A DNA stretch of 64,000 nt from Cheilinus undulatus (lineage: Eukaryota; Chordata; Actinopteri; Labriformes; Labridae): the NCBI RefSeq assembly GCF_018320785.1, contig NC_054873.1:20178196-20242195 (forward strand), given 5' to 3'. A program made the translations under genes and the position numbers. Under the pieces are notes generated by a model. It did not search any database. It saw only the letters and a list, made by a program, of their open reading frames with translations, and was not told the DNA's origin. Positions 12,308-25,289 of this stretch are shown piece after piece (the first letter of the stretch is position 1; every line of letters begins with the position of its first letter).

Positions 12308-15300
12308 CAGATGAATAAATTGTTTGCCATTGTTTTGGAAGTGAATTTAATTCTACTGAAACTTTTTTTCATCATTTAAACAAATTTAAATGCCTTAGTG
12401 AAGGAAGGTTATTATTTTTAAAAAATGTGTTTGATGAAAAAACTCTTACAAACATGCCGACAATAGATCAGTATTTTTTTAGAGACTAACTGACTGTAAA
12501 AAGTACGGCCAATAACAGTATCAATATATCAAGGTTTTCTCTCATCTGACCATGAAATCCGAGTTTGTCCAACAGGTGGCCTCATCTGCCCTTAAAAAAG
12601 TCTGTGCATGCCTAAAAGTTTTACAATTTGTAGTTGATTCTAGCATTTCATGATTAAATTAGAAGCTTACCATATTTAAGAGGCTTTTTTTTGCATATTA
12701 TTCAATAACATAAAAATGTTAATCAGTACAAATGCAATCTAATATGATTCCTAATAACTTGCTATTATGCCTTTATCTATTTAGCATATTTTAGTGCTGA
12801 TAAGTGCAAAATAAATTATTTTATCCTTTCATATCAGCACTCAAATTTGTGTTAGGAGGCTCTCAAATATTTTTAGATTGTTTTCTTCACTGAGAAAAAA
12901 TATATGAATAGGAAAAAGCCTAAATGAGGTTTCAAGATGAGCAAGTGAGTGAGACCCGTTGCTTTTTTGATCACAAAACCTGTCAGTGATATAACAATAC
13001 CCGGAAATACAATTAAAAAATTACAAACTAAGGTTATTAAAATCAATTTGATCAAATATATGCATTTATTCCAAAACTGGCATTTCAAAAGTGTCTCTTT
13101 GTAAAATATCATTAATGCTTATATCATATATAGTCATGCAGAATATAGGTAAATATATTGTTTTACTATCTTTAATCTAATTTCCTTGTAAAAATAAATA
13201 GAAAATTGTAAAACCTCACTATAAAGTCATTGCATTAAGCAGAAGCCCTATATGTACAGTATTGTGAGTACACTGTGTTGTTAAGTCCCTAAAATAAGTG
13301 TTGCTGGTTGCCCTTTACTAATAACCTTTAAGAACTTTTTGTGTTGTCATATGTGAACTACGGAAGTCCTCAAAGGACATGCATCTTTGCATTTTATTTT
13401 ACTCCTTTATCCTGTGATAATGAGCAAATGTCAGGGCTTTTTTATCAAGATCTAAACTAATTGATCTCACTAAAACCAGTTTGCTTTACCATTACAAAGA
13501 GATAAATTCTTGAGATCTTTAGAAAACAACCGAAGTTAAATCCTTATCTCAGTGAAAAACCCTGAATATTGCAAGATTATGCCATAAATAAGTCAAGCTT
13601 TTGAGTGCACAAACCAAAACTCAACTGTTATTGTGGGGAAACGTATTAAAAAAAATAAGTATGGATGTATGTCCCTTCAGGGCTTCCCTATAATGGTAAC
13701 CATCATGCAAAGAACTTCAAGTTTTCTAAACCTATATGCTCAAATCATTTCAAATTGATTTCAGTTGAATAATGTAAGTTTTCCAACCCAGACAAATGCT
13801 TTTGAATGTGTAATTTAAAGTCAGTTTTCTGTCCTGAATTTCTTTTTAACTGTGGTCCGCTATCTTACCAGTTCGCCATCATGTCTGCACTGCCTCCATG
13901 CAATGATTGGAAGCAGGCATCATGTGGGAAGTCCAATTAGAAACGGGAAATTGCACTGAGCCCTGCACTGTGCAGCCACAAGTTTGCCGCATGGTCACTT
14001 ACCTGCACATCTGCACTGGTTTTTGTAAAAGCGGTAGCCACCTTTTCTCCAGCACCTTAATTGGAGTTTCCATTGCTGATTGTCTGACAGAGAGGTGTAC
14101 TGCCACGGTCTGCTTCCTGGTAATGGTCTCTGGCTTTTCACTGTTGTCTGATGAGGAGGAGGTGGGAGTCAGGTTTAGATTTACACCAGGAAGTGCTTTT
14201 TTTGTTCTCATCTAAATAATTCAGGTTTAAACTTATGAGATTCCTGAGATGTTTGGTACAAGGGGTTGAAACTGTCACTGAAATAACATTTTTTATGTAC
14301 TTTCACAAACATGACAGTGTTTAAAGGAAGGAAACTTGTCTGACTGCAAAGAAACCACAGGAATCACTCACTTAAATGTTAATAACTGGGATAGGATATG
14401 GATTGAAGTGAAGGAGAAGATAAATCTAAAACATTTTTTTTTTTATTTTTGGGTTATGAGAATAATTTTTCTACTCTTTGGACAGGTTTGAGCATTATAA
14501 TAAGCTGCTTTTCCACAGAAAAATACTCACTTTTGACCTCCCCTCATTCCCTTTCATAGTGAACCCAGGAGAATGTTTTCATGTGTCACTCTGGTTAATT
14601 CCCTCGTCTGTTCTCTCCTGAAAGCACAGCCAGTCAGTGGTTTTGGAGTTATAAACCATGATTGTAGTTTCTGATCCATATTGTGTGGCCGTGACATGCA
14701 GCTACATCTATAACTCAGCAATATTGTGAGTCAGAGTGAGAGAAAAATGTTTGACCTAACACCCCCACCCATAAAAGCAGCATGTTTGATTTAGGTCTTG
14801 GGGCAGAACCTCTGGTGCGATGTGCACTTGGTTCATCAGAAGCCAGAAAACACAGCGGAACACATGGGGATTATTTTAGGAGGGGAAATGACTTATTGCC
14901 AAAGAAACATGACTTTTTTTAAAGGTATCTTGGCTCAAAACAGATTTACTACACTTGCATCACATTCATTACAGACCTGATAAATGCAGAAGAGTGTCAG
15001 TGTATGTATGGATGGACAAATTGCTCTGACAGCAATAACTGTAAGAGCAACTTTCCTTTTTTAGGCTTAAAGTTCCTGTGAGGAATTTTTATCTGGTTAT
15101 CAAACAGGCTGAAAATGATACTTAGTTTTATTAACCACCAACAAAGGCATAGAAACCATCAGTGACATTATTGTTAATGTCTTTAAATATAGCCATTTTT
15201 CAAGCCTACTCGGGCTTGAAGGGGATTCATCAGTAGAAAGAACTTCTGACAGGATTTGATGAGCAAACTGGAAGTTCTGCTTTATCTGCAGTGACGCCTG

Positions 15301-15328
15301 TATGCTAATTGAGGCTCCTTTTTACACC
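12308..15328. other. Intergenic, no gene seen
   Basis: Very AT-rich, with poly(A)/poly(T) runs, and no supportable exon. Overlapping open frames on both strands at 13907-14215 are not recognisable as protein. Confidence 0.5.
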
Positions 15329-15336
15329 ATATATCT

Positions 15337-15692
15337 ATCCTTGCAAAGTAGATGGATACCCCGTTTCCTTGTTTATCACTGGCAAATCCATCTTGCAAAG
15401 CTCCCGTCTGAACTGTTTGGATCAGTTAGAAAGTGACAGGACCAATCAGTGACGAGGGGCAGTACTTTCAGGCACGGCGAAGTCATGACGTAAGCAAGCA
15501 GCAACAAGAGGCCGTGGCAATTATGGCAGAAGAGCTTAGCATGAATGCTGCTAAAGCGCCATTTTTATCAGAACTTGATGACATTTCTTCGTTAAAAGAA
15601 CAAAGAACAGCGGTGAGTTGTTTTCTTTTCAAAATACAAAAAACGCTTCGCATTCAGAAACGCTTAGTATTGAAGGTTGGCATGTCAGGTTA
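15337..15692 (+). mobile_element. DNA transposon family A copy 2, with exon-like start
   Basis: About 356 bp flanked by near-identical 8-bp repeats (ATATATCT at 15329-15336; ATATTTCT at 15693-15700). The left half matches 2293-2460. It carries a CCAAT motif (ACCAATCAG, near 15440), a CRE-like TGACGTAA near 15486, an ATG at 15523, then 30 open codons (MAEELSMNAAKAPFLSEL...) running to a consensus splice donor GTGAGT at 15613. This looks like a promoter plus first coding exon carried inside a transposon. No downstream exon is visible here, so it is a truncated or non-autonomous copy. The encoded peptide is not confidently assigned. Confidence 0.7.
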
Positions 15693-15879
15693 ATATTTCT
15701 GAAATAAATACTACCTTTTTGGAATAAGATCTGATTTAACTTCTGTTAAGGGTTGGGGTAATTGTTAAGGTAACGATTATGGTACCAAAAGTTAAAAGCC
15801 TGACCTGCAAAACCTGATTACAAAACATTTAATAAAGCCAAGTAAACAGTCTGCTTACTTGAAAGCAGCTTGTTCTAAA

Positions 15880-16200
15880 CATGCTAAAGCAGCAAACATA
15901 TCTTACATAGCTTTGTTAGCTGCATAAGCAACGCAGAAAACAGAGCTATGTAAGCTATGTATCTAAGTTAACTTAAGCTACATTTGCTGAAGCTTGTATT
16001 GCTAAAGCTAACTTAGCTGTATATAAACAGGTTACATAGCTAAGTAGCTAATGAAGCAAAAGCTAAACTCACAAAGCAGCTATGTAGCTACATAGCTACG
16101 TTACCTACATAGCTATGTTAGCCTTAACTACATTTGCTAAATCTCACATTGCTAAAGCTAACTTAGCTACATTGGCTATGTAGTAACGTTGATTACATAG
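15880..16200. repeat. TAGCTA-rich degenerate tandem repeat
   Basis: Built from words such as acatagctatgt, ttagctaca, gctaaagctaac. The unit is itself nearly palindromic, so the tract can fold on itself. Unit length is irregular (about 12-25 bp). No coding potential. Confidence 0.7.
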
Positions 16201-17369
16201 TTGTTATTTTTAGACAAATCTAATGAAGCTAAACCTTTTTCTCTGTTATTTATGAAATGTTGCTCAGTCTGTAATGTTTGCAGTGTGGTTATTTCATGAA
16301 TGTAAATGCCAGGCTTTGCTTATGAAGCAAGTTGAATTTTTTTTTTTTTTTAATCTAAAGCTGGCAGACTGGCTACATTGTACTGGCAAATTACAGCACT
16401 TCCATTTTCAGATTGACGGCGTCTCAGATGAACACTCAGTGAGACTGGCTGTCAGAAATGAACGGTGTGTAGCCAGACTGTCTTGAAAGATGTGTCTGTC
16501 ATAAGAAACCAGCATGCCACAACCTGGAGAGGGGGCTGAGGGCAGCTAAGGTTCAAGCTCAGTGGCATCACTTTTGTCCGGGCCTTTACACCCCAGGGGC
16601 TGGTGGCAACCCTATTACCTGCCCAGGCAGTAACCAAGGCTATGCTCACTCACCACACCACATCCACCCCTTGCTCCACTCTGAGGGTGCAGAGGACAGG
16701 GTGCCCCTAGTAATTTGCAAGGACATCCAGAGCACGACCGGGGTTGTGTCAATCCTCCTTCCAATGGTGACCTCAGTTGGTTTACTTGCTACATCTGTGC
16801 CTTACTTCAGCCTCAGTTTTTTGGCCTAAACATACCTAAAAGTTCTGCAAAGTATATATTTATCATGCTTTTTACGGGTATTTCTTTATTTTATGCTTCT
16901 GCCCTTTACAAACTACCAATAGTTATAGTTAACACTGAGTATTTGTATTTTAAATACTTGTCAATACATCAAAATACACTTTAAGTTAAGCTTTACAACA
17001 CATTGAATGCATAATTTAATATGTTTAGCTGCTTTTAATGTAAGCTGCTCTGGGTCAGTCATCTTTATCTCTCTGTGACATAAGAATGTGCAGTATTTTG
17101 TAATCAAGTATTAATATAGCCCATTTGTACATGTAAATACATGGCCTGATGAGAAGACGATACAGGGAAGAAACACTTTAAAGTCTACAGGAGGCTTGCT
17201 GTGAACGAAAAACTAGATAAGATATGGAAGATAGATTAAAAGATAGGTGGGAGAGATAGTGTGAGGTAAGAAAACCTGAAGAGGGAGAGCAGTGGAGGTG
17301 GAAGCAGCTCAGTCCTGCAGTTTTTCTTGGGCCCCTGAGGTCTCCTACCTAATAAATCCTCTGCACATA
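16201..17369. other. Intergenic, no gene seen
   Basis: No exon supported. A poly(T) run lies at about 16338-16352. The stretch 16490-16760 is less AT-rich, but its open frames show no recognisable family. Confidence 0.5.
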
Positions 17370-17800
17370 TTTAATCCAGTCACAGGACACGCTCAGGGAG
17401 AGTTAAAGGATGCACGCTTATTACTCACCTATCCACCGCTGCATGTGCAACCCCCATCCCACCCCTAGAAAACCCCACTCCCCTCATCCTGTCCTGGTGC
17501 AGACTGCAGGCGCTCCGACTATCAGAGCATCAGAGAAGGAATGTGACTCCTGACAGGCACATCTCTCAGGACCACAGACTGAATATGTTCCCAATTAGCT
17601 GCATCTGATAAAGTGTGAGTGCAAGTGAAACCCAAGGCGGGCATGATCAATAGCACTTGACTCGTTGTGTCATATGGTTTTGACAGTGACAGGCCGCACG
17701 GTGATTAATCACTGTGGTGCTGCAGATAATTGTCCGACCACATCTTCCTTTGTAGGTGTCACTGAACCCTTGCTGTCATGTCTGTCTTTGAATGTGTCTC
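17370..17800. promoter_or_regulatory. Candidate conserved non-coding element
   Basis: A block of mixed, non-repetitive composition unlike its AT-rich, repeat-laden surroundings, with dense factor-like words: TGATAA near 17606 (GATA type), a CATATG E-box near 17672, and a 20-bp near-perfect palindrome at 17697-17716 centred on GTGATTAATCAC, the form of a paired homeodomain site. There is no coding frame. The call rests on composition and motifs only, so it is tentative. It lies about 12 kb beyond the lmo2 start codon, on the 3' side of lmo2. Confidence 0.3.
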
Positions 17801-20800
17801 TTCATTTGAAATTCATTTCTAATTAATCTTTTCTTAAACTAGCATCCATACTCAGACCAGCTTCCCCTTAATCTGTCACTTTTTTATGCATTTTTGTATC
17901 CTTCTAGAGCTTCTACCTGGACCAGAACTGCCATCTGCTGCCCACTCTGCACACTGCAGCAGGCTGAAGGCTGGTTTTTGGTGGTTGTTTCTGTGGGGTG
18001 AGCTGTTTGATAGAAACAAGCTGCAATCCACTGCGGTTACATCCCCACAAAAGTCTCCTTGGTTTTTCCATGCACACACAGCTGGATGTTTTTACCCGTA
18101 CGGGACGGCTGTGACATGGGCACTAGAGATGAAACAGGCCTGCCTCGGCACACAAACATAGCACTACACTCGCAGCCTTGTGTACAGCTGCCGGGGATGA
18201 CACAAGAGGCACAGGGCTTTATTGAGTCCTGCTGAGGCTGCTGTGCGAGGCCGGGTGGTGCTCTGGCAAAGCTCAGCCTGCAGGGCAACACAGAGGAGAG
18301 CCGGGGACGATGGAACGCAGGCTCGCTTGGCTGGTGCTGAGGGGCTCTGCGGGCCGATATGATGTGTGAGAATGTGTTGAGATGAGACCTGGCCTCCCCT
18401 GAGCTTCAGTCTTAGTACACAGAGTGAACTCTTAGAAGGAAGGGAGCAGCAAAAGACAGGAAGCAACAGCACTGTGGCACATAGACTGAATTTTGGACTG
18501 GTCCTACAGCCTTGTTTACACCCCACATTAACATCCCTCCTGGGCAATAACCTCAACCCAAGCCAGTAAGGATTTTGGTTGGGAAGGGTTGCTGGTTTAC
18601 GTACCACTGCATGTCAAGCCTGAAAATTTTTTTCAGTTAACTTATAGAGCTGCTAGGTGCCCTTGAGCAAAACATAGAACACCCAGCTGCTTGGAGTGGT
18701 CTTTCATGTTCAGCCTCATGACGTCTCTCTAATAGTGCATTTCTTCAGGATCCAATTTGTGTGTGTGTCTTTTGACTGATGTGTGTGTTGCATGTACAGT
18801 TGAAAGGAGCAATCAATCTGGGTATTCTGACAGAAATCAATGCCTAAACGTTTTCTGGATAAAAACAGTCCATTAAAACTTTGATAAATGGGAAGGACGG
18901 TCTTTGGTGCTTTTAAAAGCTCAAAATATGAAAGCAGTACAGACAACCCTCTGAGACTTACGTTGTCATATACAACAAGAAGTCACAGACTACAAAAAGT
19001 AAAATAACTTTTGAACAATAAATCGTAGCCACTTACATTTTTTCCTCTGAAAACTCTCTGTTTTGTTTCCAAATTTGCTATCCATGCCTTTGAAGCCCTA
19101 GAAGCTTTTCTAGCGAGCCTGGAACTTGGGTGACTTTCCAGGGCATTTAAAGATTAAATCCACACAAGTAACTCAGACATTAAACATCTTTTAACTCATT
19201 TTTTAATCCATTTTCTATTGTTTCTGCTGCTAGCTGCTAATGCTATCCACCATATTTTCTGATTTGTATCCCCTCATCATTGTGTCTGGGCTTTGACAAC
19301 CACCGACAAGCTGTTCCACTGTCATACTTGCAGACACCTCTTTGCACTCAGATCCTAGAGGAGATTAGTTTATAATGGAGAGAAAGAGAGACAGAGAACC
19401 TGTGATGTGGCCATAGAATTGGACAAAGCCTGTGTGACGTCAGCTGTTTGATTACAATAAGCAGGCTTAAACAGCTTTTGAAGCCAATCCGCGGCAACGT
19501 CCATATTTCCAATCGCTGTCTCAACCGAACTTTGGATCAACCTAATGGCCCACCCACTGAGCTCAACTTCCTGTCAGCTATCTAGCTAGTTTGTGGTTTA
19601 CAGATCGCTAGCTTCTGCCTGTCAAGCTATCTGTCAATCAAATGACACGTGCCAATCAGTGCGCAGTGAGGTTTGCACTAATTATAATCAAAACTATTGT
19701 GGTACAACAAAATTTACCCCCCCTATAGTGAGAGGACATGAAGGCAGTAGCTAATGAGACACTTTTTTTTTAACCAGGCTGTGAAACAGTTTATTTCTAG
19801 TGTAAAAAAAACATTTTTTAAACATGTTGTGTGCATGACTTTCAGTATTCCTGCAGCCAGCCTCAGGTGGACACTCGCCGTACTGCAATTTTTTGCACTT
19901 TTCCATTGGCTTCATTTTTCAGGACTGGAATTTGCCACTTGGACGTGGCCCTCTGTGTCACTGCAGACAGAAACTGCACTAAATAATGGCTCAAAAAGAA
20001 CCAATACAAAAAGCACAAGGACTTTTTTTTTAAATATGTGAATATTTTGAAGGGTTTTTTTTCACAGAATGATTTTTCTTTTCTCGCTTTTTGGTCCCCA
20101 AGAGAAGAAGGGAACAAAAAACCTTAGCCGGTATTGCTTCCTGTGTGTCACACATAAAAATCTTGGCTTTTTATTCATTTATTTATTTATTTATTGTCTT
20201 AATAGTCCCACAACTTTTTTAAAAGTTGTTGTAAGATTACTGCAGCAAGCATATTCTTAAATCCCAGGTTGTCCAGCAAAATGTATGTTTAGATCTCAAC
20301 TGAGCGCCACATGGTTGATGTTTTACAAGCTTTTTAAGACTAAAAGTCCATGCAAGACAAAATGGTTAAAAAATAGCTTAGGACTCAGAGGGTTAAACTG
20401 TTATTGAGAGCCGCATCCAATGGCCAGTCAGTTATGCATAAAAATATGCTTTTCTGACTAGAGACCTTCTTACATTGAGTCATTTTTTGTCCAGAATTGC
20501 TGCATATTGAAAAAGAAACACAATCTAATGCTGTGTTAATCATATTTTCACAGTGAATCCAGAAATTTTATCCATGGGTGACTTAGTTTTCATAACAGCG
20601 GCTGCAGCTCCTTTTCTCTCTCTCTCTTACACTGAAACCTCACCATCACCTTGAGATTTGCCCAAGTATTATGAGGGTATCAACCATGGAATATAAAGTA
20701 GCGCTCTCTCTCTCCAACTTGGCACACTACTGTGGTGAACGGGCTTGTGCCATATGAAGATATAGATCAGGATAAATGAACTTGTTTGTTTATTTATTTT

Positions 20801-20985
20801 TTTAATTATGTTTTTATTTTTTAAGCAGTGAAAGAGCCACTGAATCATCTTGCTTTAATGGAGGTATTTTTAATGCAAAATGCAAAGACCAGGATTTATG
20901 TGCTGTCCAAGGAGAGCCTGAACATACATATCCAAACCATGGTGGGCAGGTGCTGAGCCAAAAAGAAAACAAGAAAACATCCCCA
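17801..20985. other. Intergenic; GC-richer patch, no gene seen
   Basis: 17880-18560 is relatively GC-rich and holds a 147-codon open frame on the minus strand (18164-18607), but with no recognisable domain, no splice context and low-complexity content. An ATTT microsatellite lies at about 20175-20197. CT-rich runs lie near 20617-20628 and 20705-20717. Nothing else is supported. Confidence 0.45.
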
Positions 20986-21180
20986 AAGTCCACACTATCC
21001 ATTGCACCAAAGTAACAACACTTCAAGCACCAGAACCCTTCATCAGACTAAAGTGGCAAGTAAGTAAGTGCAAAATGATAAATGCGTACTTTCTAATGAA
21101 GAGCTACTTTGGTGCAGTGGATAGTTTGAACAATCAAGCCCTGCAGCGTTTGGGCCGTTTTCTTGTTTTCCTCATTTGCT
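20985..21180. repeat. Inverted pair of an interspersed repeat
   Basis: 20991-21014 and 21105-21128 are 24-nt arms in opposite orientation that match at 22 of 24 positions, about 90 bp apart. Similarity extends outward weakly (each arm is followed by a gttttcttgttttc phrase), so this is two copies of one repeat in inverted orientation. It could form a long hairpin in RNA. Confidence 0.55.
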
Positions 21181-22394
21181 CATCGGTTTAACCAGATTAT
21201 ACATTAATGTAAGGTGTAAACAAGGCCGTACTCTGATGCTCTTCACTTATAATCTGATCACTGAAACCTCATGTTGACATCACATGTAACCTGCTCTATG
21301 CTTTAAAAGACAGCAACAGAAAAGGATCCATTACTCCTGTTTCACTGAAGCAGCAACCATGGCAGCTATATGAGGCTGAATCTTTTAAGTTCTGAGTGTA
21401 AATAATATTGCTGTAAAGTTAACAACTGAAGCTCTTGGGAATGCAGATAGTTTTGCAAGAATGTACAAATTTAGAAAGCCAGAATTGCATGAGTCGAAAG
21501 TTTCACATGAACAAAAAATTTAAAGAATCAAAGTTTTTTTAAACAGATATTTCTCCTCAGAGAACCCTCAAATGTCTGTAATGATTTAGTGTCAGTCCAT
21601 CCAAAAAGAATTATATTCCAAACCACCATAATGGCACTGTGTGAAAGTCACAGGATCAGCAGTCATCCTGTGAAGAAAGTGGATGTCCATGGGAAATTTC
21701 ATTCAAATCCGTCATGTCAATTCCAAGATGTTTCCCTGAATAGTGGGAAATCTTTCATGTGTTGGTGGAGTTCCATTCACTACAGCGAGTGCTTCATTTC
21801 AGGATTTTGATCCACCTGATGGTTGCCAAGATATCACTCTAAAAGCCTAAATGTTTACCTGTCTGTTTTGTTTGGTAATTGGTATGTTCATAGGTGGTTA
21901 AACAAGGAAAAAGAACAAACTGACAGTCAACTGCATCACTATTAAGGTTATTAAAAACTGACTGGTCAGCATTATCTAGAAAGGAAGCGGCAGTAGCTTC
22001 AGGCATGGTTTTGTTGTACTGCAAGTCCTTAAAACAATGGCTGCAGGAGAAAAGATCAGCTATAGCAACAGTGTTATCAGAAGTGGGCAGCATTTCTTTA
22101 TGTAAAAGAAGAGCAAAGACCACACTGAAAGCTTTTCTTGGTGGAAAAGATCACCGATCAGCTTTGGCACCACTGATGGTGAACAATGGTTACAGTGGTG
22201 TGTCAGCCGTGCCCAATTGGCCCATTAAGAAGGTGGCAGAGAGCATGTTTGTCCAGAGAGGTTCTGCCTTTTCCAAACACTGAATGGGCTGCTGCCCAGA
22301 TGGATGTAAAATATACCGGAATGAGTGTTCAAAACATAAAAATGTGAGGTTTCATAAGAATCAGGCATGAACAGCCCTAGTCCAGCCACAAATT
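21181..22394. other. Intergenic, no gene seen
   Basis: Short open frames on both strands, none recognisable. No splice-bounded exon could be supported. Confidence 0.45.
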
Positions 22395-23112
22395 CTCTAT
22401 TGGACTGAGGTCTGTGATTTGACTTGGCCCCACCAGAACATTCACCTTGCTGTCTTTAAACCATTTCTGTGTAGCTTTCCCTGTATGCTTCAGGTCATTG
22501 TCTTGCTGGAAAACAAATCTTCTCCCAAGCTATACTTCTCTTGCAGACTGAATAGGGTTGTCCTCCAGGATTCTCCTATATTTTGCAACATTCATTTTAC
22601 CCTCTACCTTTAAAAGCCTTTCAGGGCAGGCTGCTGAGAAGCACCCCCACAGTATGATGCTGCCACCATCATGCTTCATAGTAGGAATGGTGTGTTTGTG
22701 GTTATGTGCAGTGTTTGATGTCAGCCAAACGTAAACTTTATCGGTTTACTCATAGTGTAATAGTAGCCATGAATACTGATTAACTTGTGTCTGGACTGTC
22801 CAGACACAGGTGTCTTTATACGACAATCACTTAAGACACATTCATTGCACTCAGCTGATCCCCATTTCACTCATCGTGACACTACTTGCACCAGTTGGCT
22901 AGACCTCCTCTAAGTCACTTTAAAGGGGGTGAATATTTATGCAGTCACTTATTTTACCTTCATATTTTTGTTTAGTTGACATTACTTTTCAGAAATCTGT
23001 TTTCATTTTGATATTAAGGAGTTTTTTCTATCTTTTGTCGAAAAAGCAAAATTATAATAATAAAAGGGCAAATCATTACAGGAGTGAATACTTCTTAAAG
23101 GCACTGTATATC
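22395..23112 (-). mobile_element. Tc1/mariner-like transposon relic
   Basis: Near 22640-22680, read on the minus strand, the sequence encodes a degraded form of the Tc1 transposase motif around HDGGSIMLWGC. The right end (about 23084-23110) reads gtgaatacttcttaaaggca on the plus strand; its complement matches the left end of the element at 31149. The two copies also share an interior tract (the acaggtgtcttta stretch near 22807). The frame is broken by many stops; the left boundary is uncertain. A perfect 10-bp-arm hairpin (GTGTCTGGAC / GTCCAGACAC) lies near 22786-22806. Confidence 0.75.
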
Positions 23113-25289
23113 CCTTTTCTTACAGTAAAACACTGAGTGAGCGAAGTAACTAAATTGAAAAGTTAACAGCGACTACTGAGCTGCTGCTAATTCTCTTTCC
23201 ATCATTATATAATTTATCTACACAGATCTTGCGCCTTGTCTTCAATATGGAGCTAATTTGTTGCTTTGTGGTATTTTTTTCTGCACAGCCATTCCTCAAG
23301 CATTGCTTCATGCCACACTGATCAATCTGCAGACCTCCAAATGAGCACAGGCGCAGCATCCCTCTGAGTGCCTCTACTCTAGATTCCCATCTATGTTGTG
23401 GGGAAACTCATTAGATTCCCCATGAGTGTCTCTTCCAGCCACGGCATCATCTCAGCCTGGGTGGGTTTCTGACTTGAAGTTTCTCCACCTTTAAAAAAGA
23501 AATGCCGAGTGAGACGTCATCCTGCAGCTTCTGTGCTTCTGCTTTTACCTTCCCTCTGTTTGTAAATTGTTTCATGATTGTATTTTTCACTCACATTTTT
23601 AAATGTCAGGCTACTTAACTCTCTGTGGTCAGGCGCCTCCATTCAAAACCTCACACTCAGAGCAGCTCATGGATTCAATTACTGCTGTTATGGCTGTAAA
23701 GATAACTGAGGATGGCAGGAGGTAGAAGGATGGCACTGCAGGAGCACGTCTTGTGGCTTCTTCAGAGAGAGCTGACAGGCGTCAGACATGAAGAAGAAGA
23801 AAAGAGGTGGGAGACGGTGAAGGAAGGCAGCTTTGAAAAGAAGGGAGGGTGAGTGGACATCATGACTACATTAACACCATGTCTGTTCTCTCTTTAGGGT
23901 TGATTCTCTATTTTTTTACACTGCTCAGACAAATAATTTACTCTGAGACACACCTGATTTCTATCATATATTTTCAAAAATTAACAGCATTATTATTCAA
24001 CAGTTTAACTTGCAAGACCCTAAATAAACTGCATCATTATCAGCAGGTTTAGGGGGATTTATTTTTTGGTCTTTGGTGACCTCTTGTGGCAAAAAAACAG
24101 GTATGAGGAGAAGACCCACATTATTTTATATCAACTCTTAAAGGCCATGAAGGTCACAAATGTGTATATTCTTCATTTTTAACATAGGAAACACTGCTCT
24201 GTGCAGAAGAAAAGCTCATAGTTTGAACCTTTTTTAAAAAAGTATCTGGGCTGCTTGGAAAATTGTTATAAAAATGAAAAAATGATACATAGATTATTAA
24301 TATCAATGCAAATCAAACATCCTTTCCTGGTCTAACCACCTTGTACTTTTTTAAATCTTTGAGTTAGATTTACAGTTTCATTGATTTATGAATAAGACAT
24401 TTCTTATTGTCAAATATAGGACTAACTAGGGAACCAGCAGCCTTTTAGCTGTCAGGAAACAGATTCTTCTTCCAATGTCACGTTAACTCTAAATTTACAT
24501 TAGGGTCAACTCTACTATATGCTTTTGACTCTTGTTCTTCATTTTCCTCATTTTAATTACATTTGTAGGTTGGAAAATCTGACATTAGTTAAGATGACAA
24601 ACAGAATGTTAGGTTAACACAACATTTACACTAACATCTAGTTCATTGTCCAGGCCCCCAGGGGGATGGGGTTGTTTTCTTAAGATCTTTGGAAGGGCAT
24701 ATTGCTCATACTGCTCTAAGTTTGGCAAAATTAGCTCTACACATTAACTAAACTGTAGCTCAGAGGAAGTTTAAGCAGGAAGACTGTTTCTACTTATTTA
24801 CTTGTTCACCTCTCTCCCTTCTTCCATTCTTTCCCTCTTCCCGCTCTGGTGATCAGCTGATTGTGGGTGTGCACTCCCCTAAGTAGTATGCTAATCAGAT
24901 TCTGCTGCAACCGTTTGTTTAATCATCATGTAAATCTATCATTCTGTCTTCCACACTCAGCTTGTCGTTCCAGTTCAGACGCTGCAACCCTCCTCCACCC
25001 TAGCCACCTCCATTTAGTTCATCAGCATCGAGTCCAGACACTCAGATGTCTTCTCATCTCATCTTGCATACCTCTGTCACCTCTTCCAAGCCACCACGTG
25101 GTTCTTGGTCCAGCTTCTCAGAAGTCTTCTCCACATCTCATCCTGGATCCCTTATCAGCACCACCACTAGTACCTAGACTCCATAAGGGGTATCCTGTTC
25201 CTGCCTAGAGTCTAATCACCAAAGACTTTTCACATTTCTCTTTCATTAAAATGTGTTAAATAAATTATTGTTAAGCTTGTATTAAGTCT
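23113..25289. other. Intergenic, no gene seen
   Basis: No recognisable exon. An open frame of 115 codons at 24861-25208 lies in CT-rich sequence and is probably part of an interspersed repeat, not a gene. Confidence 0.45.

Noticed and set aside
15880..16200. CRISPR-like or regularly spaced repeat
   Set aside because: Units are irregular, near-palindromic and without unique spacers; it is a decayed minisatellite in eukaryotic DNA.
18164..18607. 147-codon minus-strand frame in GC-richer DNA
   Set aside because: Cys/Ser/Leu-rich, no family resemblance, overlapping frames on both strands; looks compositional.
24861..25208. 115-codon plus-strand frame
   Set aside because: Ser/His/Pro-rich translation of CT-rich repeat-like DNA next to a Tc1 relic.
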